From Thermococcus pacificus (GTDB taxonomy: Archaea; Methanobacteriota_B; Thermococci; Thermococcales; Thermococcaceae), in NCBI RefSeq assembly GCF_002214485.1, contig NZ_CP015102.1, positions 434,001-498,000 of the forward strand: DNA of 64,000 bases. The letters are read 5' to 3'. Numbering within the stretch: the first letter of the stretch is position 1; every line of letters begins with the position of its first letter. Below the pieces are notes generated by a model. The model was not told where the DNA came from, searched no databases, and saw only the letters and a list, made by a program, of their open reading frames with translations. A program made the position numbers and the translations under genes. Below, piece by piece: positions 51,879 to 59,618 of the stretch.

Positions 51879-53045
51879 ATGGTTACGAGAGAAAAATTAT
51901 CCATCGTACTCATTGCGGCCCTGCTCACGGTTCTCGGCCTCCTCTTAGTGACCGGAAACGAACGGGTCGAGTCCAAATCCTTTGTGGGACTCTGCGTCTA
52001 CTCCGGTGAGGGGTTCTCAGTCCTGACTGACGGAGAGAGAACCGTCGGTGTGTATGCCTCCTTAGAGCTGGGCAAGGTTTACAGGGTTGAGGGGATTCCC
52101 TTCAACTCAACGTCCGGCCTTAAGATACGGCCTGAGAGGGTATACCCCTCCACTCCGACGTTTCCCCTCGATTCTATCACCGGTGCCTACTGGCTGTCCG
52201 GGGTCTCCTACCTGCTCACCCCCGCTAAGGTGAGGCTGGCCTTACCCCTGCCGGCTGACAAGGGTGAACTCGTGAGGGTGAGCGGTCTCTGGTACGGCGA
52301 AAAGTTTTATCCTGTAAACCACACCCGTCTGGGCTTCCCGAAGAAGCCCTCTGATGACATGCCCTGGGCCGTTGAGGGCGTGGTACTCTACTCGGGCGGG
52401 AAAACAATTCTCTGGAACGGGAGCGAAGAGGTGGTCCTCTACCTACCCTATGGGGCTGAACTCAAACTCGGGCAGAGGGTGAGGGTCGTTGGGATAGTCC
52501 GGTTCTACTCTAAGCTCTCGCTTTTTGTCGATTCCCCCGCTGACGTAGTTGTCACTGGAACCGCCGAGAAGAAACCTCTTCGAAAGGCGCGTGTTGGAGA
52601 CGTCGCCGTGGGAAACTGCACCGCGGTCAGCGCCGGCCGCTCCCTGGGGTTGGACTGCACGGAACTCAGGCTCTACGGCTTCTCCGCGAGGGTAGGGGAT
52701 AGTATTCACTTTGAGGCCCTCTGGAGGAGATCCTCCCTAATCTGCCTCAATTGCACTGTAACCGTTCCGCGCGAGGAGCTTCCGAACGACATCTGTTCCT
52801 TCTCTCCCGGGGAATTCGCGAGGATATCCGGAAACGTCTCCTGGGTGAGGGTTTACAAGAATGGCTTCGGGATAGCCAACGTTACCAGCGGCCGATGCTG
52901 GGTCCTCCTCAAGCTCAGGAAGTCCCTCGGAGTTTCAGTTAGAGCCAACCAGACCGTTACCGCATACGGCTTCTTCACGACCTACCGGGACATGCCCGCC
53001 TTTGAGGTTAAATCCGGTGATGACCTGTGTTCAGGGAGCTGCTGA
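51879..53045 (+). CDS. Exported protein with repeated OB-fold-like domains
   Basis: This 388-residue protein begins with a signal/anchor helix (SIVLIAALLTVLGLLLVTG) and then has about four similar beta-rich blocks, each with the pattern 'VRV-x-G-(V/I/L)' (KVYRVEGIPF, LVRVSGLWYG, RVRVVGIVRF, FARISGNVSW, TVTAYGFF). These look like tandem OB-fold domains. Six or more cysteines suggest disulfides. Ligand is unknown; single-stranded nucleic acid or cell-surface glycan are possible. It overlaps the next gene by 19 bases. Confidence 0.65.
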   Translation: MVTREKLSIVLIAALLTVLGLLLVTGNERVESKSFVGLCVYSGEGFSVLTDGERTVGVYASLELGKVYRVEGIPFNSTSGLKIRPERVYPSTPTFPLDSITGAYWLSGVSYLLTPAKVRLALPLPADKGELVRVSGLWYGEKFYPVNHTRLGFPKKPSDDMPWAVEGVVLYSGGKTILWNGSEEVVLYLPYGAELKLGQRVRVVGIVRFYSKLSLFVDSPADVVVTGTAEKKPLRKARVGDVAVGNCTAVSAGRSLGLDCTELRLYGFSARVGDSIHFEALWRRSSLICLNCTVTVPREELPNDICSFSPGEFARISGNVSWVRVYKNGFGIANVTSGRCWVLLKLRKSLGVSVRANQTVTAYGFFTTYRDMPAFEVKSGDDLCSGSC

Positions 53046-54157
53046 TTGGAATCGCGGGTGGTACTTTCAGCGGCATCTCCCCTGGGATACACGTCAACAC
53101 GCTCGCGGCTTTTCTCTCGGGGCTCGGTGTTGGGGACAACCTCGTCCTCTTCTCGATGGGGCTGACCCATACGTTCTTGGACGTTATTCCCTCGGCGTTT
53201 TTGGGCGTTCCCGATGAGGGCACGGCCCTTGGAATACTGCCTGCCCACAGGCTCGTACTGAGGGGCAGGGCCATGGAGGTCGTGATGATAGCGCTGTGGG
53301 CAAGCTTCTTGGCGGTCGTTCTGACCATTCCATTCATTCCGATATACATGAAACTGGCCCCTATATACAGTCCTCGGATTGGGCGCCTCCTCATCTTCCT
53401 TCTCGCGGCTTTTCTGATCCTCACCGAGAGGGGAACAAAGAGACTTCACGCCCTCGCCATTTTCATTCTCTCCGGCATCTTAGGAGCCCTGACTTTTCGC
53501 CTCGACCTCAACCAGCCCTTTTACCACCTCTTTACCGGCCTTTTTGGGATCTCAGTTATCCTGCTGGCCCTGAGAGGAAGGGGTTCACTTCCCGCAGCCA
53601 CGGATGATGGAGACGTACTAATGGAGCGTGGCAGGTTCCTCAGGTTCTCCTTCCTAGGAACCGTTCTCGGGATGGTGGCCTCCCTGGTTCCCGCCTTCAC
53701 GGCCTCCCAGGCCGCTCTGATAGGCTCCTTCCTCTCGAGGGACGAGCGCTCCTTCCTTACCGTGGTCTTCTCGGTTAACACTGCAAATTTCCTCTTCTCC
53801 TTCGCTAACTTCGTCGCAACGGGGAGGCAGAGGAACGGCATCGTGGCCCTGATGAACCAGATCCCTGAGAGGGCGCTCACTACCTATCTCCTCGCGGCAC
53901 TCTTCGTTTCAATGGCGGTTCTCCTCTACGGGGAACCTTTAGCGGCCCTCATACTCAACCTCCTGAAAAGAGTTCCATACCGCTCCATGAACGCGGGGGT
54001 TCTCCTCTTCCTCGTCTTTCTCTCGTACGTTTTTGATGGGTTACTCGGCATTCTGGTGCTTGCTGGGGCGACGATAACAGGCTTGCTGGCCGCTACGATG
54101 GGTGTTAAGAGAACATGCTGTATGGGGGTTCTGATGCTTCCGATAATGATTGGGTAA
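53027..54157 (+). CDS. TctA-like (DUF112) membrane protein
   Basis: This 376-residue protein with about ten helices has two related halves: GIAGGTFSGISPGIHVNTLA near residue 7 and LGTVLGMVASLVPAFTASQA near 207, the twin motif of the tripartite tricarboxylate transporter membrane subunit TctA. Archaeal members lack the TctB/TctC partners, so transport mode and substrate are unknown. GTG at 53027 has GGTGATG before it. It starts inside the end of the upstream exported OB-fold gene, which hints that the two act together. Confidence 0.75.
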   Translation: MFRELLIGIAGGTFSGISPGIHVNTLAAFLSGLGVGDNLVLFSMGLTHTFLDVIPSAFLGVPDEGTALGILPAHRLVLRGRAMEVVMIALWASFLAVVLTIPFIPIYMKLAPIYSPRIGRLLIFLLAAFLILTERGTKRLHALAIFILSGILGALTFRLDLNQPFYHLFTGLFGISVILLALRGRGSLPAATDDGDVLMERGRFLRFSFLGTVLGMVASLVPAFTASQAALIGSFLSRDERSFLTVVFSVNTANFLFSFANFVATGRQRNGIVALMNQIPERALTTYLLAALFVSMAVLLYGEPLAALILNLLKRVPYRSMNAGVLLFLVFLSYVFDGLLGILVLAGATITGLLAATMGVKRTCCMGVLMLPIMIG

Positions 54158-54171
54158 GAAGGGAAGAAGAA

Positions 54172-54480
54172 TCAGGCGGATTTCTCCTTCATGATCCTCT
54201 GGAGTTCAGCGTAGTCCGTTACTATTCTCTTGCCGTCCAGTGTGGTGAAGTACGCTTTCTTGACCTTCACCTTCTTCATTTCCGTGTACTTCATCTCGGG
54301 CGGATCGTAAGAACCCGGTTCAACGACCTCGTCCTCCACGGTGTACGTCTCGAGGTCGGGCTGGCCGACGTATTTCCAGACCTCATAGAACACCTCTGGC
54401 TCGAGGTGGATTTCGCCGTCGACCTCTACCCAATCCTCCCCAATCTCCTCGAGAAACTCCTTCACTACCTCAAAGTGCAT
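54172..54480 (-). CDS. Small hypothetical soluble protein
   Basis: The 102-residue acidic protein starts MHFEVVKEFLEEIGEDWVEV and ends in a helix (YAELQRIMKEKSA). It looks like a small alpha/beta protein kept among Thermococcales, possibly DUF5748, but I am not certain. ATG at 54480 follows GGTGGTTCT. It is divergent from the RNA methyltransferase and shares its promoter region. Confidence 0.65.
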   Translation of the reverse strand: MHFEVVKEFLEEIGEDWVEVDGEIHLEPEVFYEVWKYVGQPDLETYTVEDEVVEPGSYDPPEMKYTEMKKVKVKKAYFTTLDGKRIVTDYAELQRIMKEKSA

Positions 54481-54510
54481 AGAACCACCAGTATAATATA
54501 GGACGCTAAG

Positions 54511-54520
54511 GGTTATATAC
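54511..54520. promoter_or_regulatory. Shared near-palindromic TATA box of divergent genes
   Basis: ggttatatac reads as a TATA box on both strands (plus gttatatac, minus gtatataac). It lies 32-41 bp before the plus start at 54552 and 31-40 bp before the minus start at 54480, the right distance for both. The divergent genes may use one element in both directions. Confidence 0.55.
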
Positions 54521-54551
54521 CTATCGCCGAACTTCAACCGGTGGTGAGAGA

Positions 54552-55742
54552 ATGGCGAGGGTAATCGTTGACGCTCAAGCAGCGAGAGCAATAGGAAAGG
54601 GCGCGATGATAGTCTTCAAGAAGGGAGTGGTGAGAACCGAGGGCGAGTTCTCCCCCGGTGATATTGTGGAGGTCTACACTCGCGGGGGCAAGTTCCTCGG
54701 CAAGGGCTTCGTGAACCCCCACTCCAACATAATGGTCAGGCTCATAACGAAGGACCGCGAGACGGAGGTCAACAAGGAGCTTTTCCGCGAGAGAATTAAG
54801 AAGGCCAACGAGTACAGGAAAAAGGTGCTCGGCTACGACAAGGCCTACCGCATGGTTTACGGCGAGGCTGACTACCTGCCCGGTCTCATAGTCGACCGCT
54901 TCAACGAGATAGCCTCCGTTCAGATATCGAGCGTCGGTATGGAACGCTTCAAGATGGAGGTCGCCGAGGCCATAATGGAGGCCGAGCCGGAGGTAGAGAC
55001 CGTCTTCGAAAAGAACACCGGGAGGTCAAGGAGACGGGAGGGCTTACCGGAGATTGAGCGCGTTCTCCTTGGGAAGGAGAAGTATCGCACCATAATAGAG
55101 GAGGGCAAGGCCAAGTTCATCGTCGATATGAGGGGACAAAAGACCGGCTTCTTCCTCGACCAGAGGGAGAACAGAATCGCCCTGGAGAAGTACGTCAAGC
55201 CTGGAATGCGCGTTCTGGACGTTTTCACATACACTGGCGGCTTCGCAATACATGCCGCTGTGGCAGGTGCCGACGAAGTCGTTGCAGTCGATAAGTCTCC
55301 CTGGGCCATCAACATGGTGAAGGAGAACGCCAAGCTCAACGGCGTCGAGGATAAGATGAAGTATATAGTTGGTTCAGCCTTCCCGGTCATGGAAGAGATG
55401 ATAAAGAAGGGCGAGAAGTTTGACATAGTGATACTCGATCCCCCGGCATTTGTCCAGCACGAGAAGGATCTCAAGCGCGGATTAAGGGCCTACTTCAACG
55501 TGAACTACGCCGGCCTTCAGCTCGTCAAGGAGGGTGGAATACTCGTTACCGCCTCCTGCTCCCAGCACGTCGACATGCAGGCATTCAAGGACATGGTTAT
55601 TGCCGCGGCCGCAAAAGCTGGAAAGTTCCTCAAGATGCTCGAACCATACAGGACACAGGCCCCAGACCACCCGATATTAATGGCCTCAAAGGACACGGAG
55701 TATCTCAAGGCACTCTTCCTCTATGTTGAGGATACGAAATGA
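54552..55742 (+). CDS. Class I SAM-dependent rRNA methyltransferase (RlmI-like)
   Basis: This 396-residue enzyme has an N-terminal PUA domain (RVIVDAQAARAIGKGAMIVF, GDIVEVYTRGGKFLGKGFV), an RlmI-type linker (VVDRF-like IVDRFNEIASVQ) and a Rossmann methyltransferase with VLDVFTYTGGFAIHAAVAG as SAM site and ILDPPAFV as motif IV. A catalytic Cys is expected in TASCSQHV (motif VI). It likely methylates cytosine C5 in 23S rRNA. GGTGGTGAGAGA precedes the ATG. Confidence 0.88.
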   Translation: MARVIVDAQAARAIGKGAMIVFKKGVVRTEGEFSPGDIVEVYTRGGKFLGKGFVNPHSNIMVRLITKDRETEVNKELFRERIKKANEYRKKVLGYDKAYRMVYGEADYLPGLIVDRFNEIASVQISSVGMERFKMEVAEAIMEAEPEVETVFEKNTGRSRRREGLPEIERVLLGKEKYRTIIEEGKAKFIVDMRGQKTGFFLDQRENRIALEKYVKPGMRVLDVFTYTGGFAIHAAVAGADEVVAVDKSPWAINMVKENAKLNGVEDKMKYIVGSAFPVMEEMIKKGEKFDIVILDPPAFVQHEKDLKRGLRAYFNVNYAGLQLVKEGGILVTASCSQHVDMQAFKDMVIAAAAKAGKFLKMLEPYRTQAPDHPILMASKDTEYLKALFLYVEDTK

Positions 55743-55757
55743 AGACTTCCCCCACAG

Positions 55758-55830
55758 GAGGGACGATGAGGAGAAAGCACCTCCTCTGAGACCGGCGTGA
55801 GTGCTGAGACGCCCACGGTCTGAGTCCCTA
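55758..55830 (+). ncRNA. Probable C/D box small RNA
   Basis: Ordered elements fit an archaeal C/D box guide RNA. The terminal stem is AGGGAC (55759-55764) with GTCCCT (55824-55829). Box C is ACGATGA (55763-55769, one mismatch to RUGAUGA), D' is CTGA (55786-55789), C' is GTGCTGA (55801-55807, one mismatch) and D is CTGA (55820-55823). The D guide is the 12 bases gacgcccacggt; the D' guide ends in gcacctcct. Alternative hairpins (GAGGAG/CTCCTC and GACCG.../...CGGTC) also fit, so another structured RNA is possible. It slightly overlaps the 3' end of the minus-strand gene. Confidence 0.6.
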
Positions 55831-56571
55831 AAGTGCTAAAATCAAACTGTGCCTCCACCGGGTTCCGGCCTTGAAGCGGACGTCTCTAACTGAATAGCCC
55901 AGTTCCTCTCCCCTTTTCGTTATTGCGTTTATCAGAGGTTTCTTGTCCGGAAGAAAGAGCGCCACTTTTCCACCAGGCCTCAAATAGTCAAGTGCCTCCT
56001 CTATCAGCCTCACCGAGAACTCCTCACCGTATCTTCCTCCCCCAACGCCTTCCCTTTCCGTCAGAACACCTTTGGTAGGGGCCTCGTAGTAGGGCGGGGC
56101 GGAGAAGATGACATCAAAGGTCTTGCCTTCTGGGATAACTCCGCGGATTATTCCGCCGTCACTCTTTATCAGCCTCACATTCGCGCGGTTTTTTTCGATG
56201 TTTCTCCGGGCATATTCAAAGAACTCGTCGTCAAGCTCTGTCGCGGTAACGTCGCAGTTGAATATTTTCGCCGCCAGGAGGGTCATCAAAGCCGTGTGCC
56301 CGGCTCCTATCTCCAGAACCCTTTCACCACCCCTCAAAAACGTCTTCATGAAAAGGTAGCGCGAGACAGGGGTGGTGACTAGGCCCTTTGGGTGGTATTC
56401 AACGTCTAACCCAAAGAGGGCTTTGGCAATCGCCCTGTTGTAGAGTATCCGGGCTTTTCTGTTCGAGAAGTCGAGCCTTCCGCGTTCGTCGAGGTATTTT
56501 TCAAGCTCGGGGAAGAGCTTCACCGCTTCCTTAACTGGCAGTCCGAGCTTTCCGTCCTTCCAGAGGGGCAT
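55828..56571 (-). CDS. RlmF/METTL16-like RNA N6-adenine methyltransferase
   Basis: This is a Rossmann-fold methyltransferase of 247 aa. SAM site EIGAGHTALMTLLAAK, acidic loop ATELDDEFF, and the catalytic motif SAPPYYEAP, a variant of the N6-adenine (N/S/D)PP(Y/F) signature. N-terminal residues 1-70 (DFSNRKARILYNRAIAKALF) match the RlmF-related family. It likely methylates adenine in rRNA or snRNA-like RNA. The ATG has a weak upstream site. It faces the RlmI-like gene, with the sRNA between them. Confidence 0.82.
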   Translation of the reverse strand: MPLWKDGKLGLPVKEAVKLFPELEKYLDERGRLDFSNRKARILYNRAIAKALFGLDVEYHPKGLVTTPVSRYLFMKTFLRGGERVLEIGAGHTALMTLLAAKIFNCDVTATELDDEFFEYARRNIEKNRANVRLIKSDGGIIRGVIPEGKTFDVIFSAPPYYEAPTKGVLTEREGVGGGRYGEEFSVRLIEEALDYLRPGGKVALFLPDKKPLINAITKRGEELGYSVRDVRFKAGTRWRHSLILAL

Positions 56572-56600
56572 GAAAAAAGTTGGGGGGAGAATTTAAAAGC

Positions 56601-57863
56601 TCACTCCTTCGGGTTCACCAGCCTGCCCATGAAGAGTATCGCGCCAGTTTCCCTGTCGTAGATGAGGAATATGAAGGGGCGATCTGCATTGAATACCTTG
56701 AAGTTTTCCTGCCCCGGCACGGCGGCCAGAGTCATCGTGACGGCCGTTACCGCTGCCGCCTCGGTTCCATTCTCGGCGACGCTTATGAGGGTCTTATGGA
56801 GGACGTCGCTTATCACAAGATTGCCTCCCGGCGATATCCCCGAAAAGCCCGGCACCTTAAAGGCGCTCCCCATTCCCATATCCGCGAGGATGTCCCTCAG
56901 GTGGTACTCCTGCGCGACCCTGAACTTCGGGAGGGTCACCTTCACGCTCTCCTCAGTCGTACCGTTCATAATATCCTCTATAAACTCGGTGCTCAGTTCG
57001 TTCTCGACTTTCTCAAACTTCCCCTCTCTGGGAAGGATTATTAGCATACTCAGTCTTCCACCCTCGTAGGGCAGCTCGAGGGCCTGGAGCTCATTGTTTT
57101 CAAAGTATGGGAACTTCCCCCTCTGGTGCATCATCGGAACCGTAACCGGGCCCGAGGGCGAGTGGAAAGTCCCGTTCCTCGTCTCGCTCGCCTCGAACCT
57201 GCTCGACCAGTTGCCCTTGAAGTAGATCGCGTTCGTTATTATCAGCCTCGTGTCGGGGCTGAGCTTCGATAGGATGTCCTTGATCCTTCCGTTCGTCTGC
57301 TCCTCAACCCAGTCGTTTATCTCCCTCGCGGATCCTTCGGGGTCGTTCACGAAGTCTACCTTATCCACTCTTCCCAGGTAGAACGTCCTTATGACCCAGA
57401 GGTACTTCTCATCGATCGGGTAGTCCCTCTGGATCCAGAGCGCATTCGCGCTTCTGAGGACGTACGGAGAACCATTCGAGGTTTTCAGGGAGAGCAACAG
57501 GTACCTGAAGCCCACCCACCTCGTGTCATTCTCAGATGGCAGGTGGAGAACCTTTCCCATTTCCTCCCGCGTAGCCCCGCTTGCCCCATCGTATGCCATC
57601 GCGAGGGCGGTCTCAACGCTGTAGGGCGAGAAGAACAGGTTGTCCTCCCCTCCTGCCAGCTCCCGGTAGAGGTCGACGGCAAAGGCGTTGATTCCCCGAA
57701 CTATAGGGGCTTCCTGCCCCTCTTTCAGCACATCGTATTTCGTTCCTGGCGGCGTGAAGGTTGAGCTGCTTGAGGTCGGGGACGGTTTGCCGTTCTCCGC
57801 CTGCCCGAGACAGCCCCCAACGATGACGGTGAGGAGTATGGCCAGTAGAACCAGTCGCCGCAT
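56601..57863 (-). CDS. Serpin (serine protease inhibitor), lipoprotein
   Basis: This archaeal serpin traps serine proteases. A lipoprotein signal peptide ends in VIVGGC (lipid-anchor Cys18), followed by a Ser/Thr-rich linker and a full serpin fold. Family phrases are NLFFSPYSVETALAMAYDGA, TNAIYFKGNW, the hinge ENGTEAAAVTAVTM and FNADRPFIFLIYD with the tail GAILFMGRLVNP. Counting Gly as P15, P1 is Ala with Leu at P2, which suggests elastase- or subtilisin-like targets. Length is 420 aa. ATG at 57863 follows GGTGATTCG. Confidence 0.95.
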   Translation of the reverse strand: MRRLVLLAILLTVIVGGCLGQAENGKPSPTSSSSTFTPPGTKYDVLKEGQEAPIVRGINAFAVDLYRELAGGEDNLFFSPYSVETALAMAYDGASGATREEMGKVLHLPSENDTRWVGFRYLLLSLKTSNGSPYVLRSANALWIQRDYPIDEKYLWVIRTFYLGRVDKVDFVNDPEGSAREINDWVEEQTNGRIKDILSKLSPDTRLIITNAIYFKGNWSSRFEASETRNGTFHSPSGPVTVPMMHQRGKFPYFENNELQALELPYEGGRLSMLIILPREGKFEKVENELSTEFIEDIMNGTTEESVKVTLPKFRVAQEYHLRDILADMGMGSAFKVPGFSGISPGGNLVISDVLHKTLISVAENGTEAAAVTAVTMTLAAVPGQENFKVFNADRPFIFLIYDRETGAILFMGRLVNPKE

Positions 57864-57892
57864 CGAATCACCTGGGGATAGTACGCCAGGGA

Positions 57893-57904
57893 AGTATAAA
57901 TACC
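57893..57904 (-). promoter_or_regulatory. TATA box of serpin gene
   Basis: On the minus strand gggtatttatac lies about 30-41 bp before the serpin ATG. This gives a short leader. Confidence 0.55.
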
Positions 57905-57945
57905 CCTCGACGGCTTCAAAACCGTTTGAAACAAAAAGGAAAGGA

Positions 57946-59214
57946 TCAGAGAAGTGCCAAAGCAGCCATGACCTTGGCATCCTCGACCATGTTCTCTATC
58001 TTGGCATACTCGTTGGGCTGGTGGGCCATCTCATCGAGGGTCGCCCACACAACGGCCGGGATTCTGAGTTTCCTGAAGAAGGCCGCGAAGGTCCCTCCGC
58101 CGATTCCTCCCACAGTGGCCTCCTTGCCGCGGAGCTTCCTGAGTGCATCCTTCAGGAGAACAACTATCTCGCTGTTCGGGTCGGTCGGGGCGGGGGCGTC
58201 GAGGCGCTGGAGAACCTCGATCTCTATCTCCGGAAGGGTTTTGCCCTCGATCTCCTTCCTATACCTCTCCTTGACCTCCTCGGCAAGGACCTTCGCGTCG
58301 TTCAGTATATCATCGAGGCTGTATCTCGGCAGAACCCTGCAGTCGAAGACCACTTCGTGCTCGCCCGGGGCTATGTTGGGGCTGTCAGCCGGGCCGCGAA
58401 CCATCGTCGGCTCGAAGGTGCTCTTCGGCGGGTCAAAGAGCTCGTCCTCCTCTGAGTACTTCTCGTGGAGGAGTTTATCAAGGTGGTAGGCGTAGTCGAG
58501 CGCCACGCGGTGGGCGTTGAGGCCCTTGTCCGGCATGCTGGCGTGAACCTGCTTACCCCTGACCTTGACCCTGAACCAGAGGATGCTCTTCTCAGCGACC
58601 TCAATGAATGTTCCATCCTCGTTTCCGCCGTCTGGAACCAGAACGAGGTCGTTCTCCCTGAAGAGCTCAGGGTGCTCCTTCATGAGCCACCCGATTCCAT
58701 ACTTGCTTCCAGTTTCCTCGTCGCTGACGAAGGCAAGGATTATTGTTCTCTTCGGCCTTATCCCGAGGTGCATCATGGCTTTAACGGCGTAGAGGCTCGC
58801 AACGAGGCTCTGGCCGTTGTCCTCGCTTCCTCTACCATAGACCTTTCCGTCCTTTACGAGGGGCTTGAACGGCTCGGTTACCGTCCACTTGCTCAGGTCG
58901 CCGGGCGGGACGACGTCGATGTGGGTGAGTATCCAGAGCCTCTCGCTTTCCTCGCCCTTTTCACCGTAGTAGTAAGCCAGAATGTTGGGCCTGGCGCCGT
59001 TCTTGGCCCTCTCGTCGGGCGCGTTGTAGACCTCCACCTTGTCGAAGGGCCAGTCCTTTATCATCTCGAGCAGCTTCTGGGCCTTGTCGTATTCGCCCTC
59101 GTAGCCATAGTCTGGGCTTATCGCCGGGATTTTTATGAGTTCAACGAGGGTTTCCACCATCTCGTCCCGGAGGTTTTCGATCTCCTGGGAGACCTTATCA
59201 AGGGTTTCGCTCAT
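57946..59214 (-). CDS. M20-family metallopeptidase/dipeptidase
   Basis: This is a di-zinc hydrolase of 422 aa. Motifs: THIDVVPPGDLS with the first His and Asp ligands, GRGSEDNGQ with the bridging Asp, SDEETGSKYG with the catalytic Glu-Glu, and a C-terminal zinc His in DEMAHQPNEY. The layout fits the peptidase M20 family (PepV/ArgE/DapE-like), so it may cut dipeptides or remove acyl groups. ATG at 59214 follows GAGGTGGTGATTGAA, which starts at the stop of the PqqD-like gene, so the two are cotranslated. Confidence 0.88.
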   Translation of the reverse strand: MSETLDKVSQEIENLRDEMVETLVELIKIPAISPDYGYEGEYDKAQKLLEMIKDWPFDKVEVYNAPDERAKNGARPNILAYYYGEKGEESERLWILTHIDVVPPGDLSKWTVTEPFKPLVKDGKVYGRGSEDNGQSLVASLYAVKAMMHLGIRPKRTIILAFVSDEETGSKYGIGWLMKEHPELFRENDLVLVPDGGNEDGTFIEVAEKSILWFRVKVRGKQVHASMPDKGLNAHRVALDYAYHLDKLLHEKYSEEDELFDPPKSTFEPTMVRGPADSPNIAPGEHEVVFDCRVLPRYSLDDILNDAKVLAEEVKERYRKEIEGKTLPEIEIEVLQRLDAPAPTDPNSEIVVLLKDALRKLRGKEATVGGIGGGTFAAFFRKLRIPAVVWATLDEMAHQPNEYAKIENMVEDAKVMAALALL

Positions 59215-59227
59215 TTCAATCACCACC

Positions 59228-59563
59228 TCAGACTATATCGTCAGCCCTTTTAAACTCAACCAGATACCTTTTCCTCAGTTCTAAAAGAAACGTCACCAGG
59301 CGCTCGTAGAGGGGCTCAACTTCCTCCCCGAAGCGCGCCTTCAGGGCCTTTCCTATCTCTCCGATGGTTCTTCTGCCATCGCAGAGCTCCCAGATGTATG
59401 CCCCCACTTCGTCGAGTTCTATCCTCCTGTAGTCCCCGTGGAGTTTTCTGGCCAAGAAGTCGAGCTTTGACTCCATGGGGACGAGAAGGTAGTACTTTCC
59501 CTCGATCTTCCTGAGCTGGACTTTCTCGTTGCACACCGGGATAAGGTTCAGGTACTCTTCCAT
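59228..59563 (-). CDS. PqqD-like (RiPP recognition element) protein
   Basis: The 111-residue protein resembles PqqD/RRE domains: LNLIPVCNEKVQLRKIEG forms the three-strand wing, then VGAYIWELCDGRRTIGEIGKALK and the helix EVEPLYERLVTFLLELRKRYLVEF follow, matching the PqqD consensus (iW.lcDG..tv.eIa). Such domains bind leader peptides of ribosomally made, modified peptides. No precursor or radical SAM maturase is adjacent. It sits between an OPT transporter and an M20 peptidase in the same direction. Confidence 0.75.
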   Translation of the reverse strand: MEEYLNLIPVCNEKVQLRKIEGKYYLLVPMESKLDFLARKLHGDYRRIELDEVGAYIWELCDGRRTIGEIGKALKARFGEEVEPLYERLVTFLLELRKRYLVEFKRADDIV

Positions 59564-59618
59564 GGTCTTTCCTCCGGCACCTGAAATTTAAAGGTTGGGA
59601 AGAAAAGGGAAAAAGGAC

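Noticed and set aside
54996-55474. Antisense frames inside the RlmI-like gene
   Set aside because: They have no start signals and overlap a gene with clear methyltransferase motifs.
55756-55786. Terminator hairpin (AGGAGG/CCTCCT) after the RlmI-like gene
   Set aside because: No T-run follows, and the ordered C/D boxes with a closing stem explain the segment better.
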